DNA from: a virus
Virus record (IMG/VR): IMGVR_UViG_3300024495_000015
Location: 62,001-126,000 of that record
Strand: one strand, 5' to 3'
DNA: 64,000 nucleotides
The notes below the pieces were generated by a model. It was not told where the DNA came from, made no database searches, and was given only the letters and a program-made list of their open reading frames with translations. Position numbers and translations under genes: made by a program. This document shows positions 1-9,505 of this stretch, piece after piece (position 1 is the first letter of the stretch; each line of letters starts with the position of its first letter).

Positions 1-58
1 CGGCGGTTTTGGATTGCTTAGTGCCTACTTCCATTTCTTGTAAATCTCCACGAGACAT
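1..58 (-). CDS. 22: 5' end of probable prohead core scaffold gene (gp22-like), truncated by window edge
   Basis: An ORF starts at 58 and runs off the left edge; the 19 visible residues begin MSRGDLQEMEVGTKQSKTA. The start is supported by GGAGAGTTCAA just upstream (ribosome site GGAG) and by a late promoter at 94-101. In T4-like phages the gene following 21 is 22, the major scaffold protein, and an 'EMEIGTKQSKTA'-like N-terminus is what I associate with cyanophage gp22. The identity therefore rests mainly on synteny and a short remembered motif. Confidence 0.55.
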   Translation of the reverse strand, partial: MSRGDLQEMEVGTKQSKTA

Positions 59-93
59 TTGAACTCTCCGATTAACCTTAGTAATTTAATCTA

Positions 94-101
94 TATTTAT
101 T
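94..101 (-). promoter_or_regulatory. Late promoter upstream of gp22-like gene
   Basis: Minus strand reads AATAAATA, matching the T4-type late consensus NATAAATA, about 36 bases before the start codon at 58. Confidence 0.65.
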
Positions 102-115
102 TATAAATTAATAAA

Positions 116-769
116 TTACAATGAATTTAAAAACTCATTGAATAATTTAATTTTATGTTCTTCTAGTATTCTTTGATCAACTAGAGCATTAATTTTTCTT
201 TTGGTATTCTCTGCTAATTTCTCTCGCAAAATACCACCATCCCAAATCCACTCTTTACCTTCCATAATTCCCTGAACAAAAGCGTCAGGTGCAGAAGGAT
301 CTGCAACAATATCTGCTGCAGTTGCAAGCATAAAATCTTCACCAACTTCTTTAAATCCTTTAGTATTTTCTCTTAAAGAACCAATTCCACGAGATGAAAC
401 ACCAAGAGTCACTCCATCTTTGAGAAGTGATTCGGCAATTTTACCCATTGGAGTGGATAAAATTTGTGCCTTACCAATAAAGTTATTACCACTTTGCTTG
501 AGTTCTGTAATTTTATGAGAAACTCTATCAAGATTTACAGTAGGTCCATCTGGATGACCTAATTCGCCAAGTGCTCTACCTTTTTGAACATAATTTTCAT
601 TATAACGGTTAACTTCTCTTTCCATAATTTGGAAAGGATACATTCTACCATTACGATTAACACATTCACTTTGGAGGAAAACTCCCTGAATATAAAGTTG
701 TTTTTTACCACCTACAGTTTCGGTGATAACTTCTACTTTTTCTACTTCTTCTCTGATAAGTTTCATCAT
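116..769 (-). CDS. 21: Prohead core protease gp21
   Basis: 217 aa. T4 gp21 is the serine protease (family U9/S78-like fold) that sits in the prohead core and cleaves scaffold and capsid proteins after (I/L)-x-E. Seen here: the family block around GELGHPDG (His72), GVSSRG (Ser125/126) and AADIVADPSAP (Asp153), consistent with a His/Ser/Asp triad. The start at 769 overlaps the previous stop as ATGA; a second Met follows directly. It lies downstream of gp20 as in T4, and just before the gp22-like gene. Three proteins in this window carry candidate cleavage sites for it (see findings). Confidence 0.93.
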   Translation of the reverse strand: MMKLIREEVEKVEVITETVGGKKQLYIQGVFLQSECVNRNGRMYPFQIMEREVNRYNENYVQKGRALGELGHPDGPTVNLDRVSHKITELKQSGNNFIGKAQILSTPMGKIAESLLKDGVTLGVSSRGIGSLRENTKGFKEVGEDFMLATAADIVADPSAPDAFVQGIMEGKEWIWDGGILREKLAENTKRKINALVDQRILEEHKIKLFNEFLNSL

Positions 770-1317
770 GCTTGTCCTGAGATTTGTACTTGTTGGTAAT
801 AAAGAGTTCCTGAACCGACACCATATGCAGAAACTTTATTTGAAATCGAAACACTAGCATCTGTTGGGGCAAATGCAGTTAAAATTCCACTAGAGTTATT
901 ATCTACGGTCATTCTTGTTTGATAATAACCATTTATACCGGCACTCGTATCAACTGACAAAACTTGTTTATGAGTGAAATCATAATATGACTGACCACCA
1001 ACTGTTAAAGATACATAATCACCAACCCCAAATGGAACTTGAGTTCCTTCTGGAACAATAATAGTTGTTGTTGTACCTGTAGTAACTCCAACAACTTTAT
1101 TTGATGCTTTAGTCAATGCAAGAGTTTCTGATCCACCAGAAGAAATATAATAATCAGTGGAAGTTGCTGAAGGATTTCCTCCCACAGAAATATGAGCTGC
1201 TCCTCCAACAGCAACCACTCTCAAAACACTTGATTGTACTGAAAATGCAGATGATGTTGTTGCAGCACCTGCAGTAAATGTAAATGAGGAACCTGCCCCA
1301 ACTGGTCTGTGAGCCAT
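766..1317 (-). CDS. Virion structural protein candidate, 183 aa
   Basis: Not recognised as a named T4 protein. 183 aa, very rich in Gly, Ser, Thr, Ala and Val, with no membrane segment; the composition (for example TTSSAFSVQSS, GTTTTIIVPEG) is that of beta-rich head or tail decoration proteins. It lies between gp20 and gp21 and its stop overlaps the gp21 start by four bases, so it is co-translated with head genes. A late promoter at 1342-1349 precedes it. A role as head decoration or fibre is inference. Confidence 0.8.
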   Translation of the reverse strand: MAHRPVGAGSSFTFTAGAATTSSAFSVQSSVLRVVAVGGAAHISVGGNPSATSTDYYISSGGSETLALTKASNKVVGVTTGTTTTIIVPEGTQVPFGVGDYVSLTVGGQSYYDFTHKQVLSVDTSAGINGYYQTRMTVDNNSSGILTAFAPTDASVSISNKVSAYGVGSGTLYYQQVQISGQA

Positions 1318-1341
1318 TATTTTTAATAATACACTTTTAGT

Positions 1342-1349
1342 TATTTATT
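1342..1349 (-). promoter_or_regulatory. Late promoter upstream of 183-aa gene
   Basis: AATAAATA on the minus strand, 25 bases before the start codon at 1317. Confidence 0.65.
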
Positions 1350-1355
1350 ATTTAA

Positions 1356-2681
1356 TCAAGTTAAGTCATAAAAACTCAAAGCACCAATACAATTTCCACT
1401 TCCAGAAATTGCTCTAACTGCTAATGTAAATGTGTCACTAACTTTTGCTTGAGTTCTTCCAAGTTGTAAATCCCAATTATATTCTGTATTTTCGTTTAAA
1501 GCAGTTGATGCTTTATTTGCAGATGAAATATATTCTGCTCTAACAACTGTTCCACCAGACATAGAAGTTGCAGTTGTATTTTGCTCCACATTTGGAGATG
1601 AAGAATTTACCCAACTTCCGCCACTGAGAGTTGCATTTTTAATGAGAGCGACTTCATAATAAACTGATGTTGCACTATCTGGAAGTGCATTAATTTGATT
1701 CGGAAGAATAACTGCATCTTCTCTTCCTGCTTTGAGACGAATACTTACAAGAGGAATAAAAGTTGTAGATGCTACTGAAACTAGTGCATCTTGTCTTGCT
1801 ACATCTGATGCAACCCTTTTTTCATAACCACCATTAGATTGAATAGAAACGCATATCTGTTTCATTGTTGATGTAGATGTTGTGACTCCAGTGTTTAATA
1901 TTTCATATCTAACTGGAAGTGTAGCAGTTGTCATATATGTACTATTAATTGTATTTGCATGATTAAAGATATGAGTAATATGAAAATTACCATCCTTATT
2001 TACAAATCCGCAACGAACTGCACCAACACCTAACCACTCATATTCGGTGAACATAATTTGTGCCATTGATAAATCCAATCTATGTCCACTTGAATTTTTA
2101 GATGTTGTTCCCACTCCAACACCATCATAAGTATCAATATTCCATTCGGATTGTGGAACTTTAATTTCTGTGCTAATACCAGATCTTTCAGTTCTCATTA
2201 CCCAGTATACTGTGGTAATTCCAGTAGAATCAGTTGCTTGTTCTAAAACTACGCCATTTGTTGATGATGCATAACCAACTCTTTGAGTAAGATTTGCTTT
2301 TGGTGATGCCATTACAAATGTTTGAAAAACTTGTAATGCTTTACCAGGTTGATATGAAAATACTCTTTTACTTTCTCTTACAATAGAACAACCTGCAGTA
2401 GTACCAATTCCTAATGTTGCAGTACTTTGATGTGTTATAATTCCAACAGTAGATCCTGCTCCAAGAATTACATCATCAAAATCACCATCTTGAGAATATC
2501 TATGAGTTGAGTCAAAAAGAGTAAATGGTTGTGATACTTTTAATCTACCAAAAAGATCTCCTGAAAATCCTTGACCTAATGGATCAAAAATATTTCCAAA
2601 TTTATCTGCTTGTAAAAAAACCTCAAAAAGACTTCTTTCTTGGTTCAAATAATCTTGAGTATTCTTATTCCACTGAGCCAT
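1356..2681 (-). CDS. Virion structural protein, 441 aa
   Basis: 441 aa, soluble, Thr/Ser/Gly rich. The N-terminus (MAQWNKNTQDYLNQERSLFE) and the stretch YQPGKALQVFQTFVMASPK belong to a type I associate with structural proteins of T4-like cyanophages and pelagiphages; no enzyme motif is visible. The start lies 3 bases after the stop of the 106-aa gene, so they form one head-gene operon between gp20 and gp21. Surface or decoration protein is the likeliest role, by inference only. Confidence 0.8.
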   Translation of the reverse strand: MAQWNKNTQDYLNQERSLFEVFLQADKFGNIFDPLGQGFSGDLFGRLKVSQPFTLFDSTHRYSQDGDFDDVILGAGSTVGIITHQSTATLGIGTTAGCSIVRESKRVFSYQPGKALQVFQTFVMASPKANLTQRVGYASSTNGVVLEQATDSTGITTVYWVMRTERSGISTEIKVPQSEWNIDTYDGVGVGTTSKNSSGHRLDLSMAQIMFTEYEWLGVGAVRCGFVNKDGNFHITHIFNHANTINSTYMTTATLPVRYEILNTGVTTSTSTMKQICVSIQSNGGYEKRVASDVARQDALVSVASTTFIPLVSIRLKAGREDAVILPNQINALPDSATSVYYEVALIKNATLSGGSWVNSSSPNVEQNTTATSMSGGTVVRAEYISSANKASTALNENTEYNWDLQLGRTQAKVSDTFTLAVRAISGSGNCIGALSFYDLT

Positions 2682-2684
2682 TTA

Positions 2685-3005
2685 TCAATCAATCCATTCT
2701 AATTTTGATGGGTGGTATCTGCTTGCTTTTTTAATATTGCAGTTCTTTTCTGCAATTGGATAAATCTGGTGAACAATTGCACCTGGATATTCTGCTTGCA
2801 ATTCTTCACCTAAAGATTGTTTTGATGGAATACCAGTTCTGCTGGTCAATTCCATCCTATAAAGACTTCCATTCCATACTACATCTGCAACATATCCTTC
2901 ACCAACTGATTGTTGTTCTGGTTGAGAAGAATTGATGTAAAGATTTCCGTTAAAATCTCCGGAAATATTTACTGATTCTGAGATGAATTGTTGAAATGAT
3001 TTCAT
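2685..3005 (-). CDS. Small head-packaged protein candidate with capsid-targeting-like N-terminus
   Basis: 106 aa. It begins MKSFQQFISES, close to the capsid-targeting sequence of T4 internal protein IPIII (MKTYQEFIAEA), with a candidate gp21 cleavage site I-S-E10/S11. Residues 38-85 (W44-x-G-x-x-Y...P60-S...ELQ-x-x-YPG) resemble residues ~489-540 of the 662-aa protein at 9506-11494, suggesting a shared domain. The start overlaps the stop of the 58-aa gene as ATGA. Expected role: a protein carried inside the head, cut by the protease encoded just downstream. Packaging is inference. Confidence 0.78.
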   Translation of the reverse strand: MKSFQQFISESVNISGDFNGNLYINSSQPEQQSVGEGYVADVVWNGSLYRMELTSRTGIPSKQSLGEELQAEYPGAIVHQIYPIAEKNCNIKKASRYHPSKLEWID

Positions 3006-3178
3006 TGTTCCTCTTCTACTTCTCCAGAAAACATTGAAACTGCAACAGAAGGTCGGAAAGAATCTATTTTTTCTGCTGATTTTGTGAATAAAAGTTCTTT
3101 AATTTTGTCGCTAATCTGAGAAGGTGATTCGTCAGAGACAATCATATCCATAAGATCATCCATTTTTAATAAACTCAT
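3002..3178 (-). CDS. Small head-core protein candidate, 58 aa
   Basis: 58 aa (starts MSLLKMDDLMDM, ends SGEVEEEQ), acidic at both ends, with a helical middle (ISDKIKELLFTKSAEKID). It directly follows gp20 and precedes the head proteins and gp21, where T4 has the small core proteins gp67 and gp68, so a prohead-core role is plausible by position. Its stop overlaps the next start (ATGA). A late promoter at 3192-3199 lies 14-21 bases upstream of the start. No sequence identity to gp67/68 can be claimed by eye. Confidence 0.75.
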   Translation of the reverse strand: MSLLKMDDLMDMIVSDESPSQISDKIKELLFTKSAEKIDSFRPSVAVSMFSGEVEEEQ

Positions 3179-3191
3179 AAGTAATCTCTAG

Positions 3192-3199
3192 TATTTATT
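3192..3199 (-). promoter_or_regulatory. Late promoter upstream of 58-aa core-protein candidate
   Basis: AATAAATA on the minus strand, overlapping the gp20 stop codon. Confidence 0.6.
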
Positions 3200-4892
3200 A
3201 AATTTCTCCACCCTTAGGCATTTCTGCAATTTTACCACTTGCTTCGGTGGCAGCACCTTGAGCATCTAAATTTGGTTCCATCACTGGTTGTCCCAAATTC
3301 ATTCCTGCAGGTTGTTGTCCAGGTTCTAATGGCATACCTGTCATTGGATCTATTGGTGCATTTGGATCTGGAATAATACCATCTTTAATTTCTTTTTTCA
3401 TAATTTTATCCTGCTCAAGAATTTCTTCATCAGTTTGACGAAGAATCTTTCTTCTCAAATAATCTTGAGAAAAATACTTTCCAACATAAGGTTCTGCAAT
3501 CTGAACCATATTCAATCTTTCATTGAGTAACTCAGCATCCTTGAGTTCAGCAAAGTGATTATCATATAAGAAGTCATATTGAATATGCTCACTCATAATT
3601 TCCCAGTCTTCTGGAGTGATAATATTTTTGAGAATCAATTGCGTTCTCAACATATCATGGAACATGTATGAGAATCTTTTTCTCAAACGAGCAACAAACT
3701 TGCTAAACTTAACTTCATCTCTCAGAATTTCTGATGACCGACCAAGATTAAATCCACCTTCTCCATCCATTCTTGATGGTGGGACATTTAGTGAACGATA
3801 AAGTTTCTTCTTAAAATATTCAATATCTGTAATCTCTCCAAGGTTTTGACCACCAGGAAGTGTAGAGATTTCAGTTCCTCTACCACCTTCTCTTCTTGGG
3901 AGCCAGAAGTCCTCAAGCATTGCCATGAATTTTTTATCATCGCGAATTTCTCCGGTGCTTGCATCATATACCAGTTTATTGCGATAACGCATCATAACAT
4001 CACGAAGATATTGTTCCGCCTTAACCTTTGGTAGATTACCTACATCAATATAAAAAATTCTTCTTTCTGGCGCACGAGACAGACGATAAATTACCAGTGA
4101 GTCTTCAATCATTCGCAGTTGATTGAGGGACTTGATTGCTTTATGAAGATATGAAAGTGTTGATCCCTTATTCCTATCTACAAGACCTGAGGTGCAATAT
4201 GTGATAGAATCCTTTGACATTTTAATTCCAGTATTTCCACCTAAAGAAGATGGATTTGTGGTTGGATATGTCATCTTTGGATTATAGATGAAATATTCCT
4301 CAATTTCAGGAAACTCATAATCCATTGGATTATCAGCATTTATATTAGACAGTCTATATCTGTTGTTATCTTTCTCATTCTTTTTATGTTGTCTCACATA
4401 ACGCATTTTAATTGCGTCTATGTAACGAAGTTCTTGAATTCCTTCTTGTGGATTCTTTAGATCAATTACTTTGTGATAAAATAACCTTCCATCAATATAC
4501 CAATTCCTATAAATTTCGTGAGATTTTTTATCAAAATCTAAAAGTGATAAAATATGTTTGAATTCTTGTCGTATTTTATTCTTAATACCATCACTAGCGT
4601 TCAGATTTGAAAGTTCAATTTCTACTGGACTGTCATTTGTATCCGACACTATGGCTTCATTTACAATATCTTCAATGGCACTATCACACTCTGGATGAAG
4701 TGCCATTTCACGATATCTTTTAATTAAATCAAATTCAGTTCTATAAACACCTTCAATATCTACATATGAACCAAAAAAACCACTACTCAAGTAGTGGTCT
4801 GACCCATCCTCATTATTTGGAGGAACGGGAGAGACCGTACTTGGAGATAGTGGTTCATTATCCTCAATAGAGAATCCAAATAATTTTGACAT
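3198..4892 (-). CDS. 20: Portal vertex protein gp20
   Basis: 564 aa (T4 gp20: 524). Dodecameric portal at the unique head vertex through which DNA is packaged and ejected. Family features seen: the N-terminal VDIEGVYRTEFDLIKRYREM, ECDSAIEDIVNEAIV, the middle RAPERRIFYIDVGNLPK and FWLPRREGGRGTEI..LPGGQNL, then the stem/crown helix region. The C-terminus is Pro/Gly/Met rich (DPMTGMPLEPGQQPAGM), typical of cyanophage gp20. Order gp17-18-19-20-21 is as in T4. A late promoter lies at 4917-4924. Confidence 0.96.
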   Translation of the reverse strand: MSKLFGFSIEDNEPLSPSTVSPVPPNNEDGSDHYLSSGFFGSYVDIEGVYRTEFDLIKRYREMALHPECDSAIEDIVNEAIVSDTNDSPVEIELSNLNASDGIKNKIRQEFKHILSLLDFDKKSHEIYRNWYIDGRLFYHKVIDLKNPQEGIQELRYIDAIKMRYVRQHKKNEKDNNRYRLSNINADNPMDYEFPEIEEYFIYNPKMTYPTTNPSSLGGNTGIKMSKDSITYCTSGLVDRNKGSTLSYLHKAIKSLNQLRMIEDSLVIYRLSRAPERRIFYIDVGNLPKVKAEQYLRDVMMRYRNKLVYDASTGEIRDDKKFMAMLEDFWLPRREGGRGTEISTLPGGQNLGEITDIEYFKKKLYRSLNVPPSRMDGEGGFNLGRSSEILRDEVKFSKFVARLRKRFSYMFHDMLRTQLILKNIITPEDWEIMSEHIQYDFLYDNHFAELKDAELLNERLNMVQIAEPYVGKYFSQDYLRRKILRQTDEEILEQDKIMKKEIKDGIIPDPNAPIDPMTGMPLEPGQQPAGMNLGQPVMEPNLDAQGAATEASGKIAEMPKGGEI

Positions 4893-4916
4893 GATTTATT
4901 GAAATTGGTTTCTGAC

Positions 4917-4924
4917 TATTTATC
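4917..4924 (-). promoter_or_regulatory. Late promoter upstream of gp20
   Basis: GATAAATA on the minus strand, overlapping the gp19 stop codon and 25 bases before the gp20 start. Confidence 0.65.
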
Positions 4925-5573
4925 AGCTAATTTGAACACCAGTTGCATCATTTCTAGCTGGACCTTTTCCTGCACTCCAGTATTGAACTTGGAACTCTAC
5001 AGTATATTCTTCAATTGCATCTGAAGAATCATATGAAAGATCAATTGCAGAAATTGCAGTTGGGAAAATTCCATCAAATTTGTAAGTTCTTAATGGAGTA
5101 ACATCAACAGAAGGTTGTGCAGCACCACCATTATTTGTGGTAGAAAATCTTCCCTTATCATATCCTCTGCCAAGTTGGTGTACAAAGGCATCGGTCATAT
5201 AGGAACTTGGATTAGTAGCACCGCTATTATTATCAAGTTTGCTGATATTATTCATCCACAATTCAAAAGCACTTCTTAATTGGAAATCTTCATCATTGAT
5301 GATAGTGACTGTCCAAACATCGAAGGTTCTATCACCCGCAACTTTCAAAATTCTACCTCTAAAAGGTACATCAATTGAAGCAATATTTGAAGCAGGAAGA
5401 GCAGCTGCTTTACATAGAAACTTAAATGTTTCTATTTGATTGCTACTACCAGTTTTCCAAAAATTTGTTAATGGAGCTGGGAAAGATGGTATTTCAACTT
5501 CAAATAGATTAGGTCTTGCGCCACCTCCAGCAAGTCTTTCTTTAAAACCTGTGATTGTTCTGAGAGTAGACAT
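4923..5573 (-). CDS. 19: Tail tube protein gp19
   Basis: 216 aa. It forms the stacked hexameric rings of the inner tail tube. The start (MSTLRTITGFKERLAGGGAR), followed by PNLFEVEIPSFP, then FLCKAAALPAS and PFRGRILKVAGDRTFDVWTVTI, is the standard T4-like tube fold signature. It is longer than T4 gp19 (163 aa) owing to loop insertions (around FVHQLGRGYDKGRFST). A good ribosome site (AGGAGGAAC) lies upstream. It sits between sheath gp18 and portal gp20 as in T4. Confidence 0.95.
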   Translation of the reverse strand: MSTLRTITGFKERLAGGGARPNLFEVEIPSFPAPLTNFWKTGSSNQIETFKFLCKAAALPASNIASIDVPFRGRILKVAGDRTFDVWTVTIINDEDFQLRSAFELWMNNISKLDNNSGATNPSSYMTDAFVHQLGRGYDKGRFSTTNNGGAAQPSVDVTPLRTYKFDGIFPTAISAIDLSYDSSDAIEEYTVEFQVQYWSAGKGPARNDATGVQIS

Positions 5574-5607
5574 TTTTTAGTTCCTCCTTTTGATTAATTT
5601 AAATTAA

Positions 5608-7791
5608 TTAAACTCTACCAGCAACTTCTTCAAAACTTACGCCTGTGCGCGTCGCTACAAATGTTAGAGTAACATAGTTAATTGATTTTGATGGTTTGAG
5701 GAAGATGTCTGCCCTAAACTCATTGTTGTCAATGACATCTGGAGTGTTGTTTGTTTCGTCGCAAATCACTAAGAAGTCGTAAATACCTCTCTTTGCTTGT
5801 ACATCGCGAAGATATGGTTCAACAATATTTACAAAGTTTGCCCTTGTAACTTGATCGTTGATTTCAAATAGTTGTGCTTGAGAAGCTTTTTCTAGAGATT
5901 GTTCAATGGTTAGGAACAATCTTCTAACATTAATTCTATCAAATGCTGAGGCATATGCTAGAGCAGTTTTATCGCCAAAGAGGTAAATGCCGATACCAGG
6001 TTGACTGATAATTGAGTTAACTCTGGAAGTGTAAAGCAGATCTCTTTGTGGTTTATTTGGATTATATGCAAGTTTAATTGCATTATTTAATACACCTCTT
6101 TGCTGACCAGCTGGTGAATACCATGGGAAGGAATTGATATTCGTTCTCATCATTAGACCAGCAATGTCTGCATTGCATGGTACATATCGGAAAAGGTTAT
6201 TAAACCTATCATAAGTGTACTTATATCCACTATCAAATACTGCATAAGATGAAGAGGAAAGTGCGCTGAAGAATCTAACTATGTTTGTTGTTTGTGTAGT
6301 AGTATTTGATAAATTAACTACGCCATCTCTGTGAGGAGAAATTACAGCAATACAATCTTTTCTACCTTCAGCAATTGATATTAACTTATTAGCTTTTGCT
6401 TGAGACTCGGATTCATTTGTAAGTCCAGGACCGTTGATCAGAAAATCAACCTGAACATCATCTTTGTTGGCAAAAAGATCATATGCAGTAGAAATATTTG
6501 ATAAAGTCGCTTGCATACCACCAGTAGAAGAATAATCAACACCACCAACAAGAGTGTAGGTTACATTTCCAATTGCACTATAAACTATGTTTTGTGCATC
6601 TTGTCCCCAAAGACCTTGTGATGTTGTATATGGGGTGTAACCCGAAGAGAATCCAGTTGCTTTTGGAGAGGTTCCATGATAAGAATCCGCACCATTAGAT
6701 GGATTATATCCAGCATAAATGTAGGATGAGAAATTTGATAAGAAATTTTTATACCAAATTTTCTGGGGGGAGTTTACGGAAGATACCGAATCTGCCGCTT
6801 TTGAAAGACTTAAATGCTTTTCAAGAACATTTCCCTGAACTCCAGTAATTGCGCCAGTATCATCAACGATTGCGATATGCATCGCATCATTCTTACCATT
6901 TCTCTGAATTGAATAATTATTTGAAATTGGCTTTGGAGCTATGGACTTCCAGTAAATTATAGAGTTTGTTAAACCAAGAGTTTGCTGATCATACCAATCT
7001 AATGCAGTAGCAACTGTAGATGTACCAGCAGTGGAACCTGAATTATTGACAAAAGTGAGAGTGTCTGATGCTTGGAAAGAATCTATTTCACTTCCTTGAG
7101 CATATGTTGTTGCAGTCTCCGTATTAGCGGCGGATACTCTGGATAGAATCTTTACATCTATACTACTGTTACCATTTGTTGCATCAGTAGTTACTCCAGT
7201 AATAATACCTTTTAAGTAACCATTAAATACGGATGTTGAACCTGCTCCAGCAAGAACTGCATTGCTAATTGGGGTTGTTATACCATATCCAACAATTGCT
7301 CCAATTGAACCTGGATTAGTTGATGCAATGGTAATTCTCTGATCTGCTAGATCGTCAATTAAACAAACTTTTAATTTGTTTCCCCATGATCCTGGGTTTT
7401 TTGCGGAAAATGTGAAATTTGTTGCTGTTGCCCAGTTAGCATTATAATCTTCATAATTTTTAATCTTTGCCGAAGAAGTAGAAGCTGCGCCAACTCCAGC
7501 ATTTGCATTATTTAAAGTAGCACCATCTGTTCTCACAACTTTCAAGATACCACCGTATGAAAGATAAGATGAAGCACTCATCCAATATTCATATTGAGCA
7601 TCAGTTGAAATTGGTTTGCCGAAAGTACTAATTAACTCCTGTTCGGTATTAATATCAATTGCTTGCTCAACTGGTCCGATTGCAAAGGGTCCAGCAATTG
7701 CACCAATATTATCTAATACATTTTCAGCTCTCCCGACTGTTAAATCAACTTCCCTAGTAATTACACCGGGAGACAATTGAGGAGTCGCCAT
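5608..7791 (-). CDS. 18: Tail sheath protein gp18
   Basis: 727 aa (T4: 659). Contractile sheath subunit. The N-terminus LSPGVITREVDLTVG and the C-terminal block PNKPQRDLLYTSRVNSI..QPGIGIYLFGDKTAL, followed by RRLFLTIEQSLEKAS and an EPYLRDVQAKRGIYDFLVICDETNN-type end, are diagnostic of phage sheath proteins. The centre (residues ~100-400) is the variable outer domain. A late promoter at 7825-7832 and the ribosome site GGAGAAAA precede the start. Confidence 0.96.
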   Translation of the reverse strand: MATPQLSPGVITREVDLTVGRAENVLDNIGAIAGPFAIGPVEQAIDINTEQELISTFGKPISTDAQYEYWMSASSYLSYGGILKVVRTDGATLNNANAGVGAASTSSAKIKNYEDYNANWATATNFTFSAKNPGSWGNKLKVCLIDDLADQRITIASTNPGSIGAIVGYGITTPISNAVLAGAGSTSVFNGYLKGIITGVTTDATNGNSSIDVKILSRVSAANTETATTYAQGSEIDSFQASDTLTFVNNSGSTAGTSTVATALDWYDQQTLGLTNSIIYWKSIAPKPISNNYSIQRNGKNDAMHIAIVDDTGAITGVQGNVLEKHLSLSKAADSVSSVNSPQKIWYKNFLSNFSSYIYAGYNPSNGADSYHGTSPKATGFSSGYTPYTTSQGLWGQDAQNIVYSAIGNVTYTLVGGVDYSSTGGMQATLSNISTAYDLFANKDDVQVDFLINGPGLTNESESQAKANKLISIAEGRKDCIAVISPHRDGVVNLSNTTTQTTNIVRFFSALSSSSYAVFDSGYKYTYDRFNNLFRYVPCNADIAGLMMRTNINSFPWYSPAGQQRGVLNNAIKLAYNPNKPQRDLLYTSRVNSIISQPGIGIYLFGDKTALAYASAFDRINVRRLFLTIEQSLEKASQAQLFEINDQVTRANFVNIVEPYLRDVQAKRGIYDFLVICDETNNTPDVIDNNEFRADIFLKPSKSINYVTLTFVATRTGVSFEEVAGRV

Positions 7792-7824
7792 GTTTTTCTC
7801 CGTAATCTCAGTTTATCTAAAAAA

Positions 7825-7832
7825 TATTTATT
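7825..7832 (-). promoter_or_regulatory. Late promoter upstream of gp18
   Basis: AATAAATA on the minus strand, 34 bases before the sheath start codon. Confidence 0.65.
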
Positions 7833-7843
7833 AAAAAATTGAT

Positions 7844-9490
7844 TTACATATACTCCCACATGTAAGATCTATCCCCATATTCATCTACGAACCATCGATC
7901 GCCATCCGAGTCAACAAAACTTTCATTATCTAGACCATCAGATATAAACCCAAAAGGCGACATATCCTGTTCAATTTGATTTTTTTGTTCTTCATATAGT
8001 CTTTTTCTTACATCTTGATCCGTAAGTTCTTTAAAATAGTCTTGAGCAACCAACCAGGCATAAATGACCAAACACATTGCAAGGTCATCATTGCATCCTT
8101 CTTCTGCTTCAAATGAATTATGTTTTTGAATAAAAGTGGTTAGCTCACTAATTATTTCATAGTCATTTAAATATAATTTATTTTCTTCAATCATAGTCTT
8201 TAAATTAAGACATCCAACTTTTTTTACAGTTTTAGACATCTTAACGCCTAGTTGAGTTTTCTTTCCAGAAAAACCTTGCCCTACAATTTGACCCGCTCTA
8301 CCTCTCATAGAGCACATAAGCAAATTATTATATTCTAAATCGTATTGAAGAATACTTGCAACTTGATCTCCAACATCATTTACTTCACATAAAATATATG
8401 CACTATTATATGCCACTGCTGTTTCCTGAATGATGCTTGGGAAGAGCATTGGTTTTATTTCATTGTTTCTATATTTTGCAACAACTTTATGTGGAAATTG
8501 TGTTATATCAACTACGGTGAAGGCAGAATAATCATTTCCAACACCTCTAGCAACATCAACAGTAATTAAATAATCATGATTTTCTTCTGGATCAACATAA
8601 ACATCCAACCCAGCACTACGTGTTTTGGGATGATCATAAACTAAAGATCTCAGTTTGCTTGGTGCAATAAGAGTATCAACAGACCCTAAAAATTCACATT
8701 CAAACTCAACTTTGAATTGTTGTTCACTTGTATTTGCAATAGTCTGGGCTTTCCATGCTTCGTCTCTACCTGGAACTTCCGACCAATGAACATCAGTGAA
8801 AACATATTCATTTTTACCTTTCTCTGCATCGTGCCACATTCGGTAGAAATGATTCATACCATGTGGAGTAGAAACTATAATAACTTTAGTTTGTTTACCA
8901 GAAGTAATTGTTGGATATACCGAGGCAAAGAATGAGTCTGCAATATGATTTGGAACGAACGCAAATTCGTCCAAGAATAGAATGTTAAATGACATTCCTC
9001 GAACAGCAGAAGCTGATGTAGATGCTGCTAAAATCTTGGAACCATTCTCAAGTTCTAGAGAACCTTTATTCCAAGATATAATTCCTTGCTGCATCCACTT
9101 GGGTAAGTTTTCATAAGCGGTCTGTAACCTATCTAGGAGCTCCCTGGCAGTCGCTGCTTTGTTTGCAAGGATACCTATGTTAACATTGTCGTTAAACACC
9201 GCATAGTGGAGCAGGAAAGACACTACGGTAGTTGACTTACCTGTTTGCCTAGGCATCTTACAGATATTAAATCTGTGGTTATGGAAATTATTAATTAATT
9301 TCTCTTGGAAGTGATATGGTTTAAAAGTTTGTAAACCATGATCCAAGGTCACAATTTTTACATAATTATTTGCAAAATAAACTGGGTCATCCTTACACTT
9401 AACAAATTCAAGAATTTGTTCTTGGGTAAATTCAATTGGCGTATTTGCTTTTTTTAGAAGCGGATTACCAAGATAAACATCATTTGACAT
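7844..9490 (-). CDS. 17: Terminase large subunit gp17
   Basis: 548 aa (T4: 610). ATP-driven DNA packaging motor and headful nuclease. Walker A RQTGKST at residues 81-87, Walker B with catalytic glutamate LFLDEF at 171-176, coupling motif STPHG near 207-211, then the RNase H-like nuclease domain with VDVARGVGNDYSA (Asp312 and Asp320 candidates). It follows the 662-aa protein and precedes the sheath gene; gp16 lies two genes upstream. No intein or frameshift is seen. Confidence 0.96.
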   Translation of the reverse strand: MSNDVYLGNPLLKKANTPIEFTQEQILEFVKCKDDPVYFANNYVKIVTLDHGLQTFKPYHFQEKLINNFHNHRFNICKMPRQTGKSTTVVSFLLHYAVFNDNVNIGILANKAATARELLDRLQTAYENLPKWMQQGIISWNKGSLELENGSKILAASTSASAVRGMSFNILFLDEFAFVPNHIADSFFASVYPTITSGKQTKVIIVSTPHGMNHFYRMWHDAEKGKNEYVFTDVHWSEVPGRDEAWKAQTIANTSEQQFKVEFECEFLGSVDTLIAPSKLRSLVYDHPKTRSAGLDVYVDPEENHDYLITVDVARGVGNDYSAFTVVDITQFPHKVVAKYRNNEIKPMLFPSIIQETAVAYNSAYILCEVNDVGDQVASILQYDLEYNNLLMCSMRGRAGQIVGQGFSGKKTQLGVKMSKTVKKVGCLNLKTMIEENKLYLNDYEIISELTTFIQKHNSFEAEEGCNDDLAMCLVIYAWLVAQDYFKELTDQDVRKRLYEEQKNQIEQDMSPFGFISDGLDNESFVDSDGDRWFVDEYGDRSYMWEYM

Positions 9491-9505
9491 AATAAACTCT
9501 ACTTA